60,992 nt of DNA, from contig CANQEI010000007.1 in assembly GCA_947594845.1 (NCBI GenBank), forward strand, positions 1-60,992, in the 5' to 3' direction. This DNA is from an uncultured Clostridia bacterium. Its GTDB lineage: Bacteria; Bacillota; Clostridia; TANB77; CAG-508. The translations under genes were made by a program, and so were the position numbers. This document shows positions 52,749 to 60,992 of this stretch, one piece after another; positions within the stretch are counted from its first letter, which is position 1; the number at the start of each line of letters is the position of its first letter. The notes under the pieces were generated by a model. It saw only the letters and a list, made by a program, of their open reading frames with translations. It did no database searches and was not told the DNA's origin.

Positions 52749-53486
52749 ATGGAACTTTTACTATATGCAGTTATCTTTATAATAGGTATTATTCTAGGGA
52801 ATTTTTGCATGATTGCCATTTATAAGATACCGTCTACCAAAAAGAATAAAGATAAAAAATCTTTTAGTCCTAAACAGAAAAGAAATAAAGTAATAATATC
52901 ACTATTAATGGGATTTGTATCAATAGGAGCTTTTATATCATTAAAAGTAACTTGGAAAACAATGACAATACTAACTTTAATTGAATATTTATACTTAATG
53001 ATATTTATAGTTACATTAGTATTAATTGCAGGAATTGATAAAAAGAGCAAAAGAATATATAAACCAATAATTTTCATAGGCTGCCTAGTTGGTTTTGTAC
53101 ATATTATATATTTATATTTAATAAATAACTTAGGTGTATATAGTATTTATAAATATTTAATGTATTTTGCAGTAATATGTATACTATCAGCTATAATAAT
53201 TAAAAAACAATATTTTAAGTATTCATATCTATTAGAAATAATGATAATTTGTATGTATATGAATATGTTTGTAATATCAGAAGTATTTTTGATTACAATC
53301 GCACTAACAATGATATCTATAGTAGCAAGTATAATCATGCAAAAACAAAAGCAAAAAAGGAAGCTAGATAAAAGTGATATATTAGCAGAAAAGAATATTA
53401 ATGTAGAAATTCCTATAGGAATGTATTTGTGTATATCAAATATAATTGCAATGATAATTCAAGGAATTGAAATAAATGTAATGTAA
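52749..53486 (+). CDS. Polytopic membrane protein resembling a degenerate prepilin peptidase (A24)
   Basis: The 245 residues have about seven membrane helices. The start FIIGIILGNFCMIAIYKIP mimics the prepilin peptidase N terminus (GSFLNVVIYRLP-like), and AGIDKKSKRIYKP holds an Asp (D97) where the first catalytic Asp would be. The second motif, GxGD, is not found; the corresponding region reads KKQYFKYSY. It is either an inactive relative or a chance likeness. Its position beside a pilin-like gene supports the first. Confidence 0.45.
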   Translation: MELLLYAVIFIIGIILGNFCMIAIYKIPSTKKNKDKKSFSPKQKRNKVIISLLMGFVSIGAFISLKVTWKTMTILTLIEYLYLMIFIVTLVLIAGIDKKSKRIYKPIIFIGCLVGFVHIIYLYLINNLGVYSIYKYLMYFAVICILSAIIIKKQYFKYSYLLEIMIICMYMNMFVISEVFLITIALTMISIVASIIMQKQKQKRKLDKSDILAEKNINVEIPIGMYLCISNIIAMIIQGIEINVM

Positions 53487-53520
53487 GGGCGGCATAATAT
53501 GTATGTACGTCCTTTTTTAG
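53485..53520 (+). terminator. Probable terminator after the prepilin-peptidase-like gene
   Basis: A stem AAGGGCG/CGTCCTT with a 15-base loop is followed by a T run. It overlaps the end of the gene. Confidence 0.55.
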
Positions 53521-53532
53521 AAAGGAAAATAT

Positions 53533-54442
53533 ATGAGAATTGGAATTGATATTGGAGGAAGCCATGTAGCGGTAGGACTAACTAACAATCGGAAAAATTA
53601 TAAAAATGGAGGAACAAGATTTAACAAGAGAATATAGAAGTAACATAAAAGATAATATAGTTTCTTTAATTATTGAATTACTAAATAAAGTTGTGGAAGA
53701 AAGTAAAATAAACTTAAATGATATAGAATTTATAGGAATAGCATCACCTGGAACTATAAGCAATAATATAATAGTACAAGCAACTAATTTAGGATTAGAA
53801 AATTTTGATATTATATCTGAATTACAAAAATATATTAATTTACCTATGCAAATAAAAAACGATTCTAAATGTGCAGCACTTGCTGAAAAATATTATGGGA
53901 ATATGCAAAAAAATGATGATTGTATATTCTTATGTCTTGGAACAGGAATTGGAGGAGCAGTATTTTTAAATGGAGAAATGTTAGTACCTAAGAAAGTTTC
54001 TGGATTTGAAATTGGCCATATGGTGATCAATAAAGGTGGAAGACAATGCAATTGTGGAAAAAGGGGATGCTTTGAAACATATGCATCTATGAGAGCTTTA
54101 AAAAATAAAATTGCAGAAGTATTGGATATTGATAGCGATTTTTCTGGTGAATACATGAGAAGCAAGTTACTAGATCTAAATAATAAAAAAGTAAGAGAAG
54201 TTGTCGAACAATTTGTTGAAGATTTATCAGTTGGAATTTGTAATTTGATAGATATATTCGAGCCAGAAGTAATTGTTATTGGAGGAAGTTTTTCACATTA
54301 TCAAGATACACCAATATATCAAATGTTATTAGATAAAATAAATAATCCACAAAATAGATTCAACAAACATGCTGCACCTGAAATAAAAATGGCAAAATTA
54401 AAAAATAATGCAGGTATAATAGGTGCAACAATTCAAATTTAA
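53533..54442 (+). pseudogene. ROK-family sugar kinase, frameshifted near its start
   Basis: The frame from the ATG at 53533, after AGAAAGGAAA, gives MRIGIDIGGSHVAVGLTNN, the ROK phosphate-binding start. It then runs into a stop within 35 codons. From about 53588 the rest of the enzyme continues in the +1 frame (IGKIIKMEEQDLTREYRSN, GTGIGGAVFLNGEML, EIGHMVINKGG and the zinc motif CNCGKRGCFE) to 54442. One inserted base or two missing bases near 53584-53592 explain it. A product starting at the internal ATG (53606) would lack the ATP-binding motif. It is a decayed gene or an assembly error. Confidence 0.85.
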
Positions 54443-54509
54443 AAAACTATTTACAAATAAATAAAAAAAGTATATAACATAGATATAAATTAAAATAAGG
54501 AGAAATGCT

Positions 54510-54725
54510 ATGCCTGAAATAAAATTTGAAATAGTAGAGAAAATAGCTGTTTTATCTACAACTGAAAAAGGATGGAGCAAAGAACTAAATTTAGTAAGTT
54601 GGAACGAAAGAGAGCCCAAATATGATTTGCGTGATTGGAGCGAAGAACATGATAAAATGGGAAAAGGTATAACATTAACAAAAGAAGAAGTTGAAAAACT
54701 AAAAGAAGCACTAAATAAAATTTGA
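54510..54725 (+). CDS. YdbC-type PC4-like nucleic-acid-binding protein
   Basis: The 71 residues match the YdbC/PC4 family: KFEIVEKIAVLSTTEKGWSKELNLVSWNERE, PKYDLRDWSEEHDKMGKGITL and a closing helix. Family members bind single-stranded DNA or RNA as dimers. It starts after AAGGAG and is a single-gene unit. Confidence 0.85.
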   Translation: MPEIKFEIVEKIAVLSTTEKGWSKELNLVSWNEREPKYDLRDWSEEHDKMGKGITLTKEEVEKLKEALNKI

Positions 54726-54735
54726 AATAAAAAGT

Positions 54736-54868
54736 AAAATAAAGATAATTTTTAGATATGATATAGGTTATAATTTTTCAGTTAATATAAAACTGAAGAC
54801 TATTCCAACTATATTTTATTTTGTTGCGAATTATAACATATTAGTATCTAAAAATTATCTTTATTTTT
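54736..54868. repeat. Nested 130-bp palindrome between convergent genes
   Basis: Outer arms of about 23 bp (54737-54759 with 54845-54867, AAATAAAGATAATTTTTAGA and its complement) enclose inner pairs (GTTATAATTT/AATTATAAC) and a small hairpin (CAGTT..AACTG). It lies between the YdbC gene and the acyl-CoA synthetase gene. It may act as a bidirectional terminator, but the length exceeds normal terminators and looks like a MITE. Confidence 0.6.
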
Positions 54869-54878
54869 TATTCAAAAT

Positions 54879-56630
54879 TTACTTTTGGGAATCGTTTGAA
54901 TTTTTATCTGTTTTAATATTATTTCCAAATCTTTTAACTTTCTGAGTAGTAGTTTTTTCAAATTCTTTATTTCTAATAGTAAAATTTTTTATGTGTTTAA
55001 AGTTAGGAAGCTTTGAATTAACAGCTTTTATAGCATTACTAACAAAATTTGAAATATCTTCTTTTGTAGGGGCCTTAATCTTTTGCTTAATAAAATCAAG
55101 ATTTGGAAGTATATGAGCCTTAACAATAGTATCGTTATTTTTTTTATCATAATCTCCAACAACTAAAGATTCTGTAATAGCATCATTTTTATTAAGCAAT
55201 TCTTCTAATTCTTCAGGATAAACATTTTTTCCGTTTTTAGTTATTATAACACTCTTACATCTACCTGTAATATAAAGATAACCATCATCATCAACTTTTC
55301 CTAAATCACCAGTTTTAAAATAACCATTAACAAAGCAATCATTTGTAGCTTTTTCATTCTTATAATATCCTAACATAACATTAGGACCTTTTACTAAAAT
55401 TTCTCCAACACCTTCTGTATCAGGATTATTAATTTTAAATTCAACATTTGGAATAGGAAGACCTACAGAATAAAAATTATGGAAAAAGTCATTATTCCCA
55501 GCAACTAATGGCGAACACTCTGTTAATCCATAACCAGATAATACTAAAATTCCAAATTTAGATAGAGATTTAAGAATTTCTGCATCTGTAGCAGCAGCTC
55601 CAACAATAATTTTTTTTAAATTTCCACCCAATGATTTTTTTATTTTTCCTTTAATTATAGGTTTCATAAAAAAGGGTACTGCATCCATAATATGTTTATT
55701 TTTATTAAAATATTTTTGAGGTAGAGAAGCTTTTAAGCTATCCATTATTTTTTTATGGACATTTTCCAACAATAATGGAACACTCAAAATTATATTAGGT
55801 TTATATTCTTGAAGATTTTTAGAAATATGTCGTAATCCTTCACAAAAAGCTATACGTCCACCACTAGAAATTACAAGCAAAAAACCTAAAGTACATTCAT
55901 AAGTATGGTGAATTGGTAAAATAGACAAAATAGAAGTAGAAGTATCTACCTTCACAATGCTACCAACAGAAAAAATATTTGAGCAAATATTTCTATGAGA
56001 TAGGCAAACACCCTTAGAATTTCCAGTAGTACCAGACGTAAATAACAAAAAGTGCATATCATCTGGATTTATTTTAATTTTAGAAAATGGATTTAAATCA
56101 TTTTCTAAATTATATAAGCCAGAATTTCTAAAAGAATCGAAACCTAAAAAAATATCATTATTAGTTTTCAAATCAAAATTAATAAATGTTAAGTTATTAT
56201 TTATTTTAGACTTATTTTCATATAGTTCAGATAAGTTTTTATCATCTCCCAAAATTACACTAGCTTCAGATAAATTTAAAAAATTAATAATTTCTTGAGA
56301 ATGCAATTCTTTATCTATTGGTACCACAACACCAACAATACAAGCAGCCAAATAGGTAATAGCCCATTTATAACTGTTTTTTCCAACTATAGCGATTTTT
56401 TTATTCTGAAAGCCATTATTTATAAGAGAAATTCCAATAGCTTCAACATCCTTTACAAAATTGAAATAAGAAACATTATATAAATAACCAGAATTGTCTT
56501 TTAAAACAAAAGCTGTTCTATCACCAAAATTTTTTTCAACAAAATATAACATTTCTTGGAGTGTAGCAAAATCATTTCTTTTAAAATAATGTTTTTTCAT
56601 ATAATCAACTAAAGAAATTTTTTTACTCAT
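54879..56630 (-). CDS. Long-chain acyl-CoA synthetase-like AMP-forming ligase
   Basis: The 583 residues form an ANL-superfamily enzyme. The AMP-binding P-loop is FTSGTTGNSKGVCLSHRN, the adenine region LSGYGLTECSPLV, the hinge Asp KTGDLGKVDDDGYLYITGRC, and the C-terminal lysine domain ITKNGKNVYPEELEE. It activates a carboxylic acid, probably a fatty acid, to the CoA or carrier thioester. The start is the ATG after GGAGG (12 bases), 7 bases after the upstream gene's stop. The two genes are probably co-transcribed. Confidence 0.88.
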   Translation of the reverse strand: MSKKISLVDYMKKHYFKRNDFATLQEMLYFVEKNFGDRTAFVLKDNSGYLYNVSYFNFVKDVEAIGISLINNGFQNKKIAIVGKNSYKWAITYLAACIVGVVVPIDKELHSQEIINFLNLSEASVILGDDKNLSELYENKSKINNNLTFINFDLKTNNDIFLGFDSFRNSGLYNLENDLNPFSKIKINPDDMHFLLFTSGTTGNSKGVCLSHRNICSNIFSVGSIVKVDTSTSILSILPIHHTYECTLGFLLVISSGGRIAFCEGLRHISKNLQEYKPNIILSVPLLLENVHKKIMDSLKASLPQKYFNKNKHIMDAVPFFMKPIIKGKIKKSLGGNLKKIIVGAAATDAEILKSLSKFGILVLSGYGLTECSPLVAGNNDFFHNFYSVGLPIPNVEFKINNPDTEGVGEILVKGPNVMLGYYKNEKATNDCFVNGYFKTGDLGKVDDDGYLYITGRCKSVIITKNGKNVYPEELEELLNKNDAITESLVVGDYDKKNNDTIVKAHILPNLDFIKQKIKAPTKEDISNFVSNAIKAVNSKLPNFKHIKNFTIRNKEFEKTTTQKVKRFGNNIKTDKNSNDSQK

Positions 56631-56637
56631 ATATAAG

Positions 56638-57465
56638 TTATTCCTCCATTTTTTTATAGAACTTATTTGTAGAAAGATCATTTATAGTAAGTTGATAAGA
56701 ACCGTCATAGATTGTGTTTACATCATTCTCGTCACCTAAAACAATTGGTATTGTCACAGTACAAGTGTATTCTTCATCTAAGTAATTGATAATATGAATA
56801 GTAAATGAAACTTCATATTCTATAGTACTTAACAAAATGGTAGCATCAAGTAATAAATTACCATCAAAAATTACAGCAGAATTTGTATTTCTTATAGGAA
56901 AACTTTTTACAACTTCATGATTAATAGCTGAAAAAAGCATAGGATTTGAACAATCTGCATAAAATTGTGGTTCTTCGGAATTAGAATTGTTGGAAGAAAC
57001 CACCTTAAAATCTAATCGATCAGAAATAAGCTTGTCCTCATTGATAATTCCTATTCCTAAATCTTTTGAATCTTTATAATACAATTTTGGATTTCCTTTT
57101 TTAGGTAGAGAAGGATAAGTAATATTATCAATATATAACTCTTTAACTGTATTTTTTTGAGTAGAATCTGAAATAGAAACATGATTGTCAATATAAACAG
57201 CTAAGTCTGTAAATTGATATAAATTCAAATCCCAATAATCACCTTGAACGTCCGAATTATTCAAAGCATTTGCAGAAGAATACATTTCAACTGAATCAAC
57301 TTTAAAGATATTGCTGTCTGTTGTCAAGGAAAGTACAGGCTTTTTTTCTACTTGAGATTCTAAATTTTTCTTTTGAATTATATTATAAATAAAAAATGCT
57401 ATTAAAATAATAAAAACAACTAAAGAAATTCTTATTACAGCTCTCATTTGTTTATCTTGAAACAT
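56638..57465 (-). CDS. Membrane-anchored extracytoplasmic protein, unknown
   Basis: The 275 residues have an N-terminal anchor (about 9-30) and a beta-rich external part with alternating strands (TNSAVIFDGNLLLDATILLS, VSFTIHIINYLDEEYTCTVTIPIV). No family is recognised. The acyl-CoA synthetase starts 7 bases after its stop, and the ribosome binding site for that gene is inside this one. Confidence 0.55.
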   Translation of the reverse strand: MFQDKQMRAVIRISLVVFIILIAFFIYNIIQKKNLESQVEKKPVLSLTTDSNIFKVDSVEMYSSANALNNSDVQGDYWDLNLYQFTDLAVYIDNHVSISDSTQKNTVKELYIDNITYPSLPKKGNPKLYYKDSKDLGIGIINEDKLISDRLDFKVVSSNNSNSEEPQFYADCSNPMLFSAINHEVVKSFPIRNTNSAVIFDGNLLLDATILLSTIEYEVSFTIHIINYLDEEYTCTVTIPIVLGDENDVNTIYDGSYQLTINDLSTNKFYKKMEE

Positions 57466-57565
57466 ATAAATTCATTCCTTTGTACATTAGCTTAAATTAA
57501 TATAAATATATAATACTTTTAGATATTTATCAATATATCAAAATAAATAAATCCAAAAACTTCAA

Positions 57566-57594
57566 TTGACAAAAAAAAACACTAATATTACAAT
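57566..57594 (+). promoter_or_regulatory. Consensus sigma-A promoter of the glucosaminidase gene
   Basis: TTGACA at 57566-57571 and TACAAT at 57589-57594 are 17 bp apart. Initiation near 57601 would leave a leader of only about 11 bases beginning at the AGGAG. Confidence 0.8.
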
Positions 57595-57611
57595 AATTGT
57601 AGGAGAAAAAG

Positions 57612-58880
57612 ATGAAAAAAAAGATAAAATACGTAATAAAAACAAGAGGACAAATAATTAAACAAAGATTGCTATTATATACGTTAATATTAATAATATT
57701 AGCACTAATGATATTATTATGCTTCAAAACATTTAAACAAGTAGAAGCTTTATCAAATATAGAAGAAGAAGAGCCAGTAATTGTAACAAATGAAAAAATG
57801 ACAATAGAAAAAAATAAAAATAATTTTGATGTATCGGAAATAATAAAAGAAAATACAATAACATCAAGCAAAAAGACCTTAAATGTTGATGAAGTGGATT
57901 TGGACTATACAACAGAATATATCGAAAATAATGAATTACCAACAGGCACATTACAAGTTAAGCAAGAAGGAACTGACGGAACCCAAAAAATGATAGTAAT
58001 TAAAAGCTATAATGGAGATGAATACGTCGGAGAAGAGAGAATTCAAGGAGAAATAATTGCACAAGCTACAAATAAAATTGTTGAGATAGGAACTGGAGAG
58101 GGAATAAATAATTATAGCCCTAAAAAGGGAGATTCTATATATGCTACACCAGATAGTGTAAAAGTTAGAAAAGCAGCTAGTAGAAAAGCAGAAGAAATAT
58201 GCGAAATGAAAAAAGATGAGAAAGCAACAATAGTAGAAGTAATAAATAATAATTGGTTAAAAATTCAATATTCAACTAATATCGGTTTTGCTGATGCAGC
58301 ATGTTTCACAAATATAAATCCTTTTGGAACAACTGAAACCATATTTGAAGAAGGAGTAGAGTATTCAAAAGAAGAACTACTAGCAAGTTTAAGCTTTGAT
58401 ATGGATTTGACAAAACCAAGTGGATTAACATTAAGCCAATTTCAAAAAGTATTATCAGGAAATCCAGAAGATAAACAAAATGTAATTGCAAGCAATGCAG
58501 AATATTTTTATTATGCAGAAAAGCAATATGGAATTAATGGAATTTATTTAGCATCAATGGCTATACATGAAGGAGGATGGGGAACTTCCAAAATTGCAAA
58601 TGATAAGAAAAATCTATTTGGATATGGAGCGTATGACAGCAATCCATATGGAGGATCATTTTCTTTTGATACATATGCAGAAGGAATAGATTTAGTGGCA
58701 AGAGTTCTTGTAAAAAATTACTTAAATCCTAAAGGCACAGAAATATATGATGGACAAGTTGCAACAGGAAGATATTATAATGGTCCAACCTTAACGGGAG
58801 TAAATACAAGATATGCTAGTGATAAAAATTGGGCCAATGCTGTTTTCAAGTGGATGACATATTTATACAATAGGTTATAA
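57612..58880 (+). CDS. Membrane-anchored endo-beta-N-acetylglucosaminidase with G5 and SH3 domains
   Basis: A 422-residue protein: an anchor (about 18-42), an Asn/Glu-rich spacer and a G5-like domain (about 113-168, LPTGTLQVKQEGTDGTQ). A bacterial SH3 domain (about 175-235, VRKAASRKAEEICEMK) precedes a glucosaminidase domain (about 290-422). The catalytic glutamate is Glu320 in AIHEGGWGTSKIA, with KKNLFGYGAYDSNPYGGSFSF after it. It cuts the glycan strands of peptidoglycan. It is a single-gene unit. Confidence 0.9.
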   Translation: MKKKIKYVIKTRGQIIKQRLLLYTLILIILALMILLCFKTFKQVEALSNIEEEEPVIVTNEKMTIEKNKNNFDVSEIIKENTITSSKKTLNVDEVDLDYTTEYIENNELPTGTLQVKQEGTDGTQKMIVIKSYNGDEYVGEERIQGEIIAQATNKIVEIGTGEGINNYSPKKGDSIYATPDSVKVRKAASRKAEEICEMKKDEKATIVEVINNNWLKIQYSTNIGFADAACFTNINPFGTTETIFEEGVEYSKEELLASLSFDMDLTKPSGLTLSQFQKVLSGNPEDKQNVIASNAEYFYYAEKQYGINGIYLASMAIHEGGWGTSKIANDKKNLFGYGAYDSNPYGGSFSFDTYAEGIDLVARVLVKNYLNPKGTEIYDGQVATGRYYNGPTLTGVNTRYASDKNWANAVFKWMTYLYNRL

Positions 58881-58883
58881 AAT

Positions 58884-58975
58884 TAAAAGGACACATATAA
58901 TGCAAATGAGTGATTATTGTACATAATCTAAATTAATACGCATTCTAAAGAGTGTCCTTTCCTTTTATTATATTA
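58884..58975 (+). terminator. Structured terminator region after the glucosaminidase gene
   Basis: An outer stem GGACAC/GTGTCC (from AAAAGGACAC to GAGTGTCCTTT) encloses about 60 bases with a further small stem (ATAATGC/GCATTCT). It ends in a T-rich stretch. It is longer than a normal terminator. Confidence 0.5.
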
Positions 58976-59075
58976 GTAAAATAAATATAAAAAATTAGTT
59001 GATATTTTTTTGCTTTTATTGTATGATTATATATGTATAAAATTAGGCAGAAAAGAAAGTGTAGGGAGAGAAAAA

Positions 59076-59501
59076 ATGAAGAAAACACTAACAATTGCAG
59101 TTATTTTTCTAACATTCATATTATTAATAGTTACTCCAGTTTATGCAGAAAGCGAACCACTACTAAATGAAAAAGAAGTTCTAGAATCAGATAATGCAAC
59201 CAAACTAGCAGAAATGAAAGAGCAATCTGGAGGAAAATTAGAGCAATATACTGAAAAATATGGAGGATCAAAAGCTTATGGATTAACAGCTATGATCCTA
59301 GATACAGTAAGAATATATAGTATACCATTTTGCTTTATAGGTATTGCCATTGGTGCAATATATCAATATATCATAGGAATAAGAAGATTGGATATACGTG
59401 ATAGAGGATTTAACTTAATTATAGCCTTTGTTACGATATTGGTAATTTCACAAGTATTACCTTTGGTATTTGCAATAGTAACACGTGGTTGGGTTTTATA
59501 A
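59076..59501 (+). CDS. Small exported membrane protein, possible VirB2/TrbC-like pilin of a secretion locus
   Basis: The 141 residues comprise a signal peptide (cleavage after VYA, about residue 24) and a helical acidic external part. Two hydrophobic helices follow (about 84-106, 116-138) joined by the short basic loop RRLDIRDRG. This layout, signal peptide plus two helices, is that of conjugation-type major pilins or small membrane subunits of type IV secretion loci. I cannot assign it firmly. The next gene starts 26 bases on, probably in the same operon. Confidence 0.45.
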   Translation: MKKTLTIAVIFLTFILLIVTPVYAESEPLLNEKEVLESDNATKLAEMKEQSGGKLEQYTEKYGGSKAYGLTAMILDTVRIYSIPFCFIGIAIGAIYQYIIGIRRLDIRDRGFNLIIAFVTILVISQVLPLVFAIVTRGWVL

Positions 59502-59527
59502 AAATACAAAAGTTTGGGGGTTAACAA

Positions 59528-60992
59528 ATGAAAACTTTATTTGCAGTAAGTAATGAAAATGTTTCAAATAAGATAGTTGATAGCTATAGAAAGAAATATG
59601 GAAATACACTTTCCTTTAAAAATGTATTTTACTTTAATGCAATTATAAAAGAAATACAGAGAGATAAAACTTACGATAGAATAGTAATAAGTGAAGATTT
59701 AGAGCCTTTTGCTAATAACAATTATGATGTAATGGATAAATTCATATTAGAAAGATTACAAGAAGTTTCAATACAGGCTATTAATCAAGAAGGAAGAAAT
59801 ATAGATATAATCGTAATTTGCACAGACAGAAGAACAAAATCAAGTTATGCATTAGCAAAAATGTACGAACTAGGTATATATAATGCTTTAGTTGGATCTG
59901 ATAGAAGAATTGATAATGTATGCAATTTATTGCAAGAACCACGTACATCTGAAGAAGCAATGGAATATTATAAAATAGAAGATACAAGTAGTCAAAATGC
60001 TGCTATAGATGATGTTACAGAACAAGAAGTTCAAAACATTCTAATACATTATAAAAAATTAGGAAAAAATGAAGATAGATACGCTGATAGCTTTAATAAC
60101 ATAGCAGCACAATACACTGATAAACAATTGAGAATAATAATAAAATGTTTACCAATAAATGTAAGAGCTGTTCTTGAAGCTGAGTGCCCTAAATACCAAG
60201 AATTAGTAACATCACAAGAAGAATCAGAACAAGAAAAAATCAAAAAAGAAAAAATACAAGAACAAAGAAAACTAGAAAAACTAGAAAGCGAAAAAAGATT
60301 AAAAAATAGAATAGAAAGAGAAAAAAGAGAAGCACAAAGACAGAGCCAACAACCCCAAACTAATAGCGGAATTGATTTAATAGATAATAAGAAAAAAGAA
60401 GCAAGAATGACAGGAAATGTAGTCATTCCAACAAATATGGATATAAGAAATGAGAGAAAATTATATTCAGATGATGAAGATACTTATACAGAAAATTCAT
60501 CTATAGAAGAGAAAAGAGAACCAATTAATCAAACTAAAGATTCAGAAACTTATGAAGAGCCACTTCAACACGATATTGCTGCTGGAACATGGTCTGGAGT
60601 TGACGATTTTTCATTAGTTACAGAACCTTTACAGAAAAAGGAATCTAATGATATACCAACTCAAGTAGCTGAAAGTACTTTGCCAGGATTAGACAACTTT
60701 GAACAGCCATTACAATCAACTCAAACAACGCAACAATCTGCACAGACAGCAGGAAATAACGTGCCAGGAATGAATAATTTTGAGCAACCATTGCAATCAA
60801 CACAAGCAATGCAGCCACAGGGACAACAAGCAGGAAATAACATGCCGGGAATGAATAATTTTGAACAACCATTGCAATCAACACAAGCAATGCAACCACA
60901 GGGACAACAAGCAGAAAATAACATGCCGGGAATGAATAATTTTGAACAACCATTGCAATCAACACAAGCAATGCAACCACAGGGACAACAAG
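59528..60992 (+). CDS. Receiver-like domain protein with long linker and 27-residue tandem repeats (incomplete at window end)
   Basis: The frame is open from the ATG (after GGGGG) to the window edge, 488 codons. Residues 1-140 form an alpha/beta domain (MKTLFAVSNENVSNKIVDSY, DIIVICTDRRTKSSYALAKM, GIYNALVGSDRRIDNV) like the pseudo-receiver of CpaE/TadZ proteins of pilus systems. A helical region and a Lys/Glu/Arg coiled coil (about 230-275) follow. Then come Gln/Asn-rich repeats of 27 residues (PGMNNFEQPLQSTQAMQPQG). A catalytic domain may lie beyond the window. Confidence 0.6.
   Translation, partial: MKTLFAVSNENVSNKIVDSYRKKYGNTLSFKNVFYFNAIIKEIQRDKTYDRIVISEDLEPFANNNYDVMDKFILERLQEVSIQAINQEGRNIDIIVICTDRRTKSSYALAKMYELGIYNALVGSDRRIDNVCNLLQEPRTSEEAMEYYKIEDTSSQNAAIDDVTEQEVQNILIHYKKLGKNEDRYADSFNNIAAQYTDKQLRIIIKCLPINVRAVLEAECPKYQELVTSQEESEQEKIKKEKIQEQRKLEKLESEKRLKNRIEREKREAQRQSQQPQTNSGIDLIDNKKKEARMTGNVVIPTNMDIRNERKLYSDDEDTYTENSSIEEKREPINQTKDSETYEEPLQHDIAAGTWSGVDDFSLVTEPLQKKESNDIPTQVAESTLPGLDNFEQPLQSTQTTQQSAQTAGNNVPGMNNFEQPLQSTQAMQPQGQQAGNNMPGMNNFEQPLQSTQAMQPQGQQAENNMPGMNNFEQPLQSTQAMQPQGQQ
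60668..60992 (+). repeat. 81-bp in-frame tandem repeats
   Basis: Four units of exactly 81 bp start at 60668, 60749, 60830 and 60911, and the final base begins a fifth. The first is diverged at the protein level (AESTLPGLDNFEQPLQSTQT). The last three are almost identical, showing recent expansion. The repeat encodes a Gln/Asn/Met/Pro-rich 27-residue unit. Confidence 0.95.

Noticed and set aside
60668..60992. CRISPR or non-coding tandem array
   Set aside because: The repeat is exactly 81 bp, in frame, and continues the preceding coding sequence.

Overview
The window is A+T-rich, densely coded DNA from a spore-forming member of the Clostridia (Bacillota), probably an uncultured gut-type lineage. 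The evidence is the set of sporulation genes (spoIIID, yabG, a bofC-like gene, a SPOCS/LysM morphogenetic gene, spoVAC-spoVAD-spoVAE). Gram-positive surface genes support it: class B sortase, NlpC/P60 and glucosaminidase wall hydrolases with SH3 domains. Promoters are mostly of the TTGAAA/TTGACA-17-TATAAT type. No tRNA, rRNA or CRISPR array was seen.

Layout. 1-735: an IS200-type single-gene transposon with terminal hairpins. 921-1081: a large palindromic repeat. 1.1-9.7 kb: housekeeping genes (lepA, a formylglutamate amidohydrolase-like gene, rlmB, two small membrane-protein genes, pyrG, a DUF402 gene, aspS). 9.7-19.2 kb: a wall hydrolase, a frameshifted comEC, a lone receiver domain, a bofC-like gene, clpE on the minus strand, a membrane protein and a YibE/F protein. 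19.2-19.6 kb: a tandem pair of palindromic elements between convergent genes. 19.6-31.3 kb: htrA, rnhB, pdp, sortase B, a nitronate monooxygenase-like gene, an ECF sigma factor with a membrane beta-propeller partner, a GH30 glycosidase and pepF. 31.3-39 kb: an exported protein, a pentapeptide protein, an HD-CYTH fusion, spoIIID, yabG, veg and a SPOCS/LysM protein. 39-46.2 kb: ribosomal operons rplM-rpsI and infC-rpmI-rplT flanking an unusual 1408-residue protein that ends in a nucleotidyltransferase. 46.3-54.9 kb: a lipoprotein, leuS, an acetyltransferase, the spoVA genes, a pilin-like gene with a degenerate prepilin-peptidase-like gene, a frameshifted ROK kinase and a PC4-like protein. 54.9-61 kb: an acyl-CoA synthetase with a membrane partner, a glucosaminidase, and the start of a possible secretion or pilus locus that runs off the window.

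The most interesting observations are these. (1) The 1408-residue helical/unknown/nucleotidyltransferase fusion and its small partner. (2) A recurring arrangement at three genes (IS200 tnpA, spoIIID, yabG) in which a strong hairpin buries the ribosome binding site while a candidate promoter lies inside the hairpin, so that only read-through transcripts would be silenced. (3) An infC that can only start at AUA and sits behind an attenuator. (4) An HD phosphohydrolase fused to a CYTH domain. (5) An ECF sigma factor whose apparent anti-sigma protein carries an extracellular beta-propeller. (6) A pilin-like/degenerate prepilin peptidase pair. (7) Several different palindromic intergenic elements. 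comEC and the ROK kinase are each split by one small indel, which may be real decay or assembly error.
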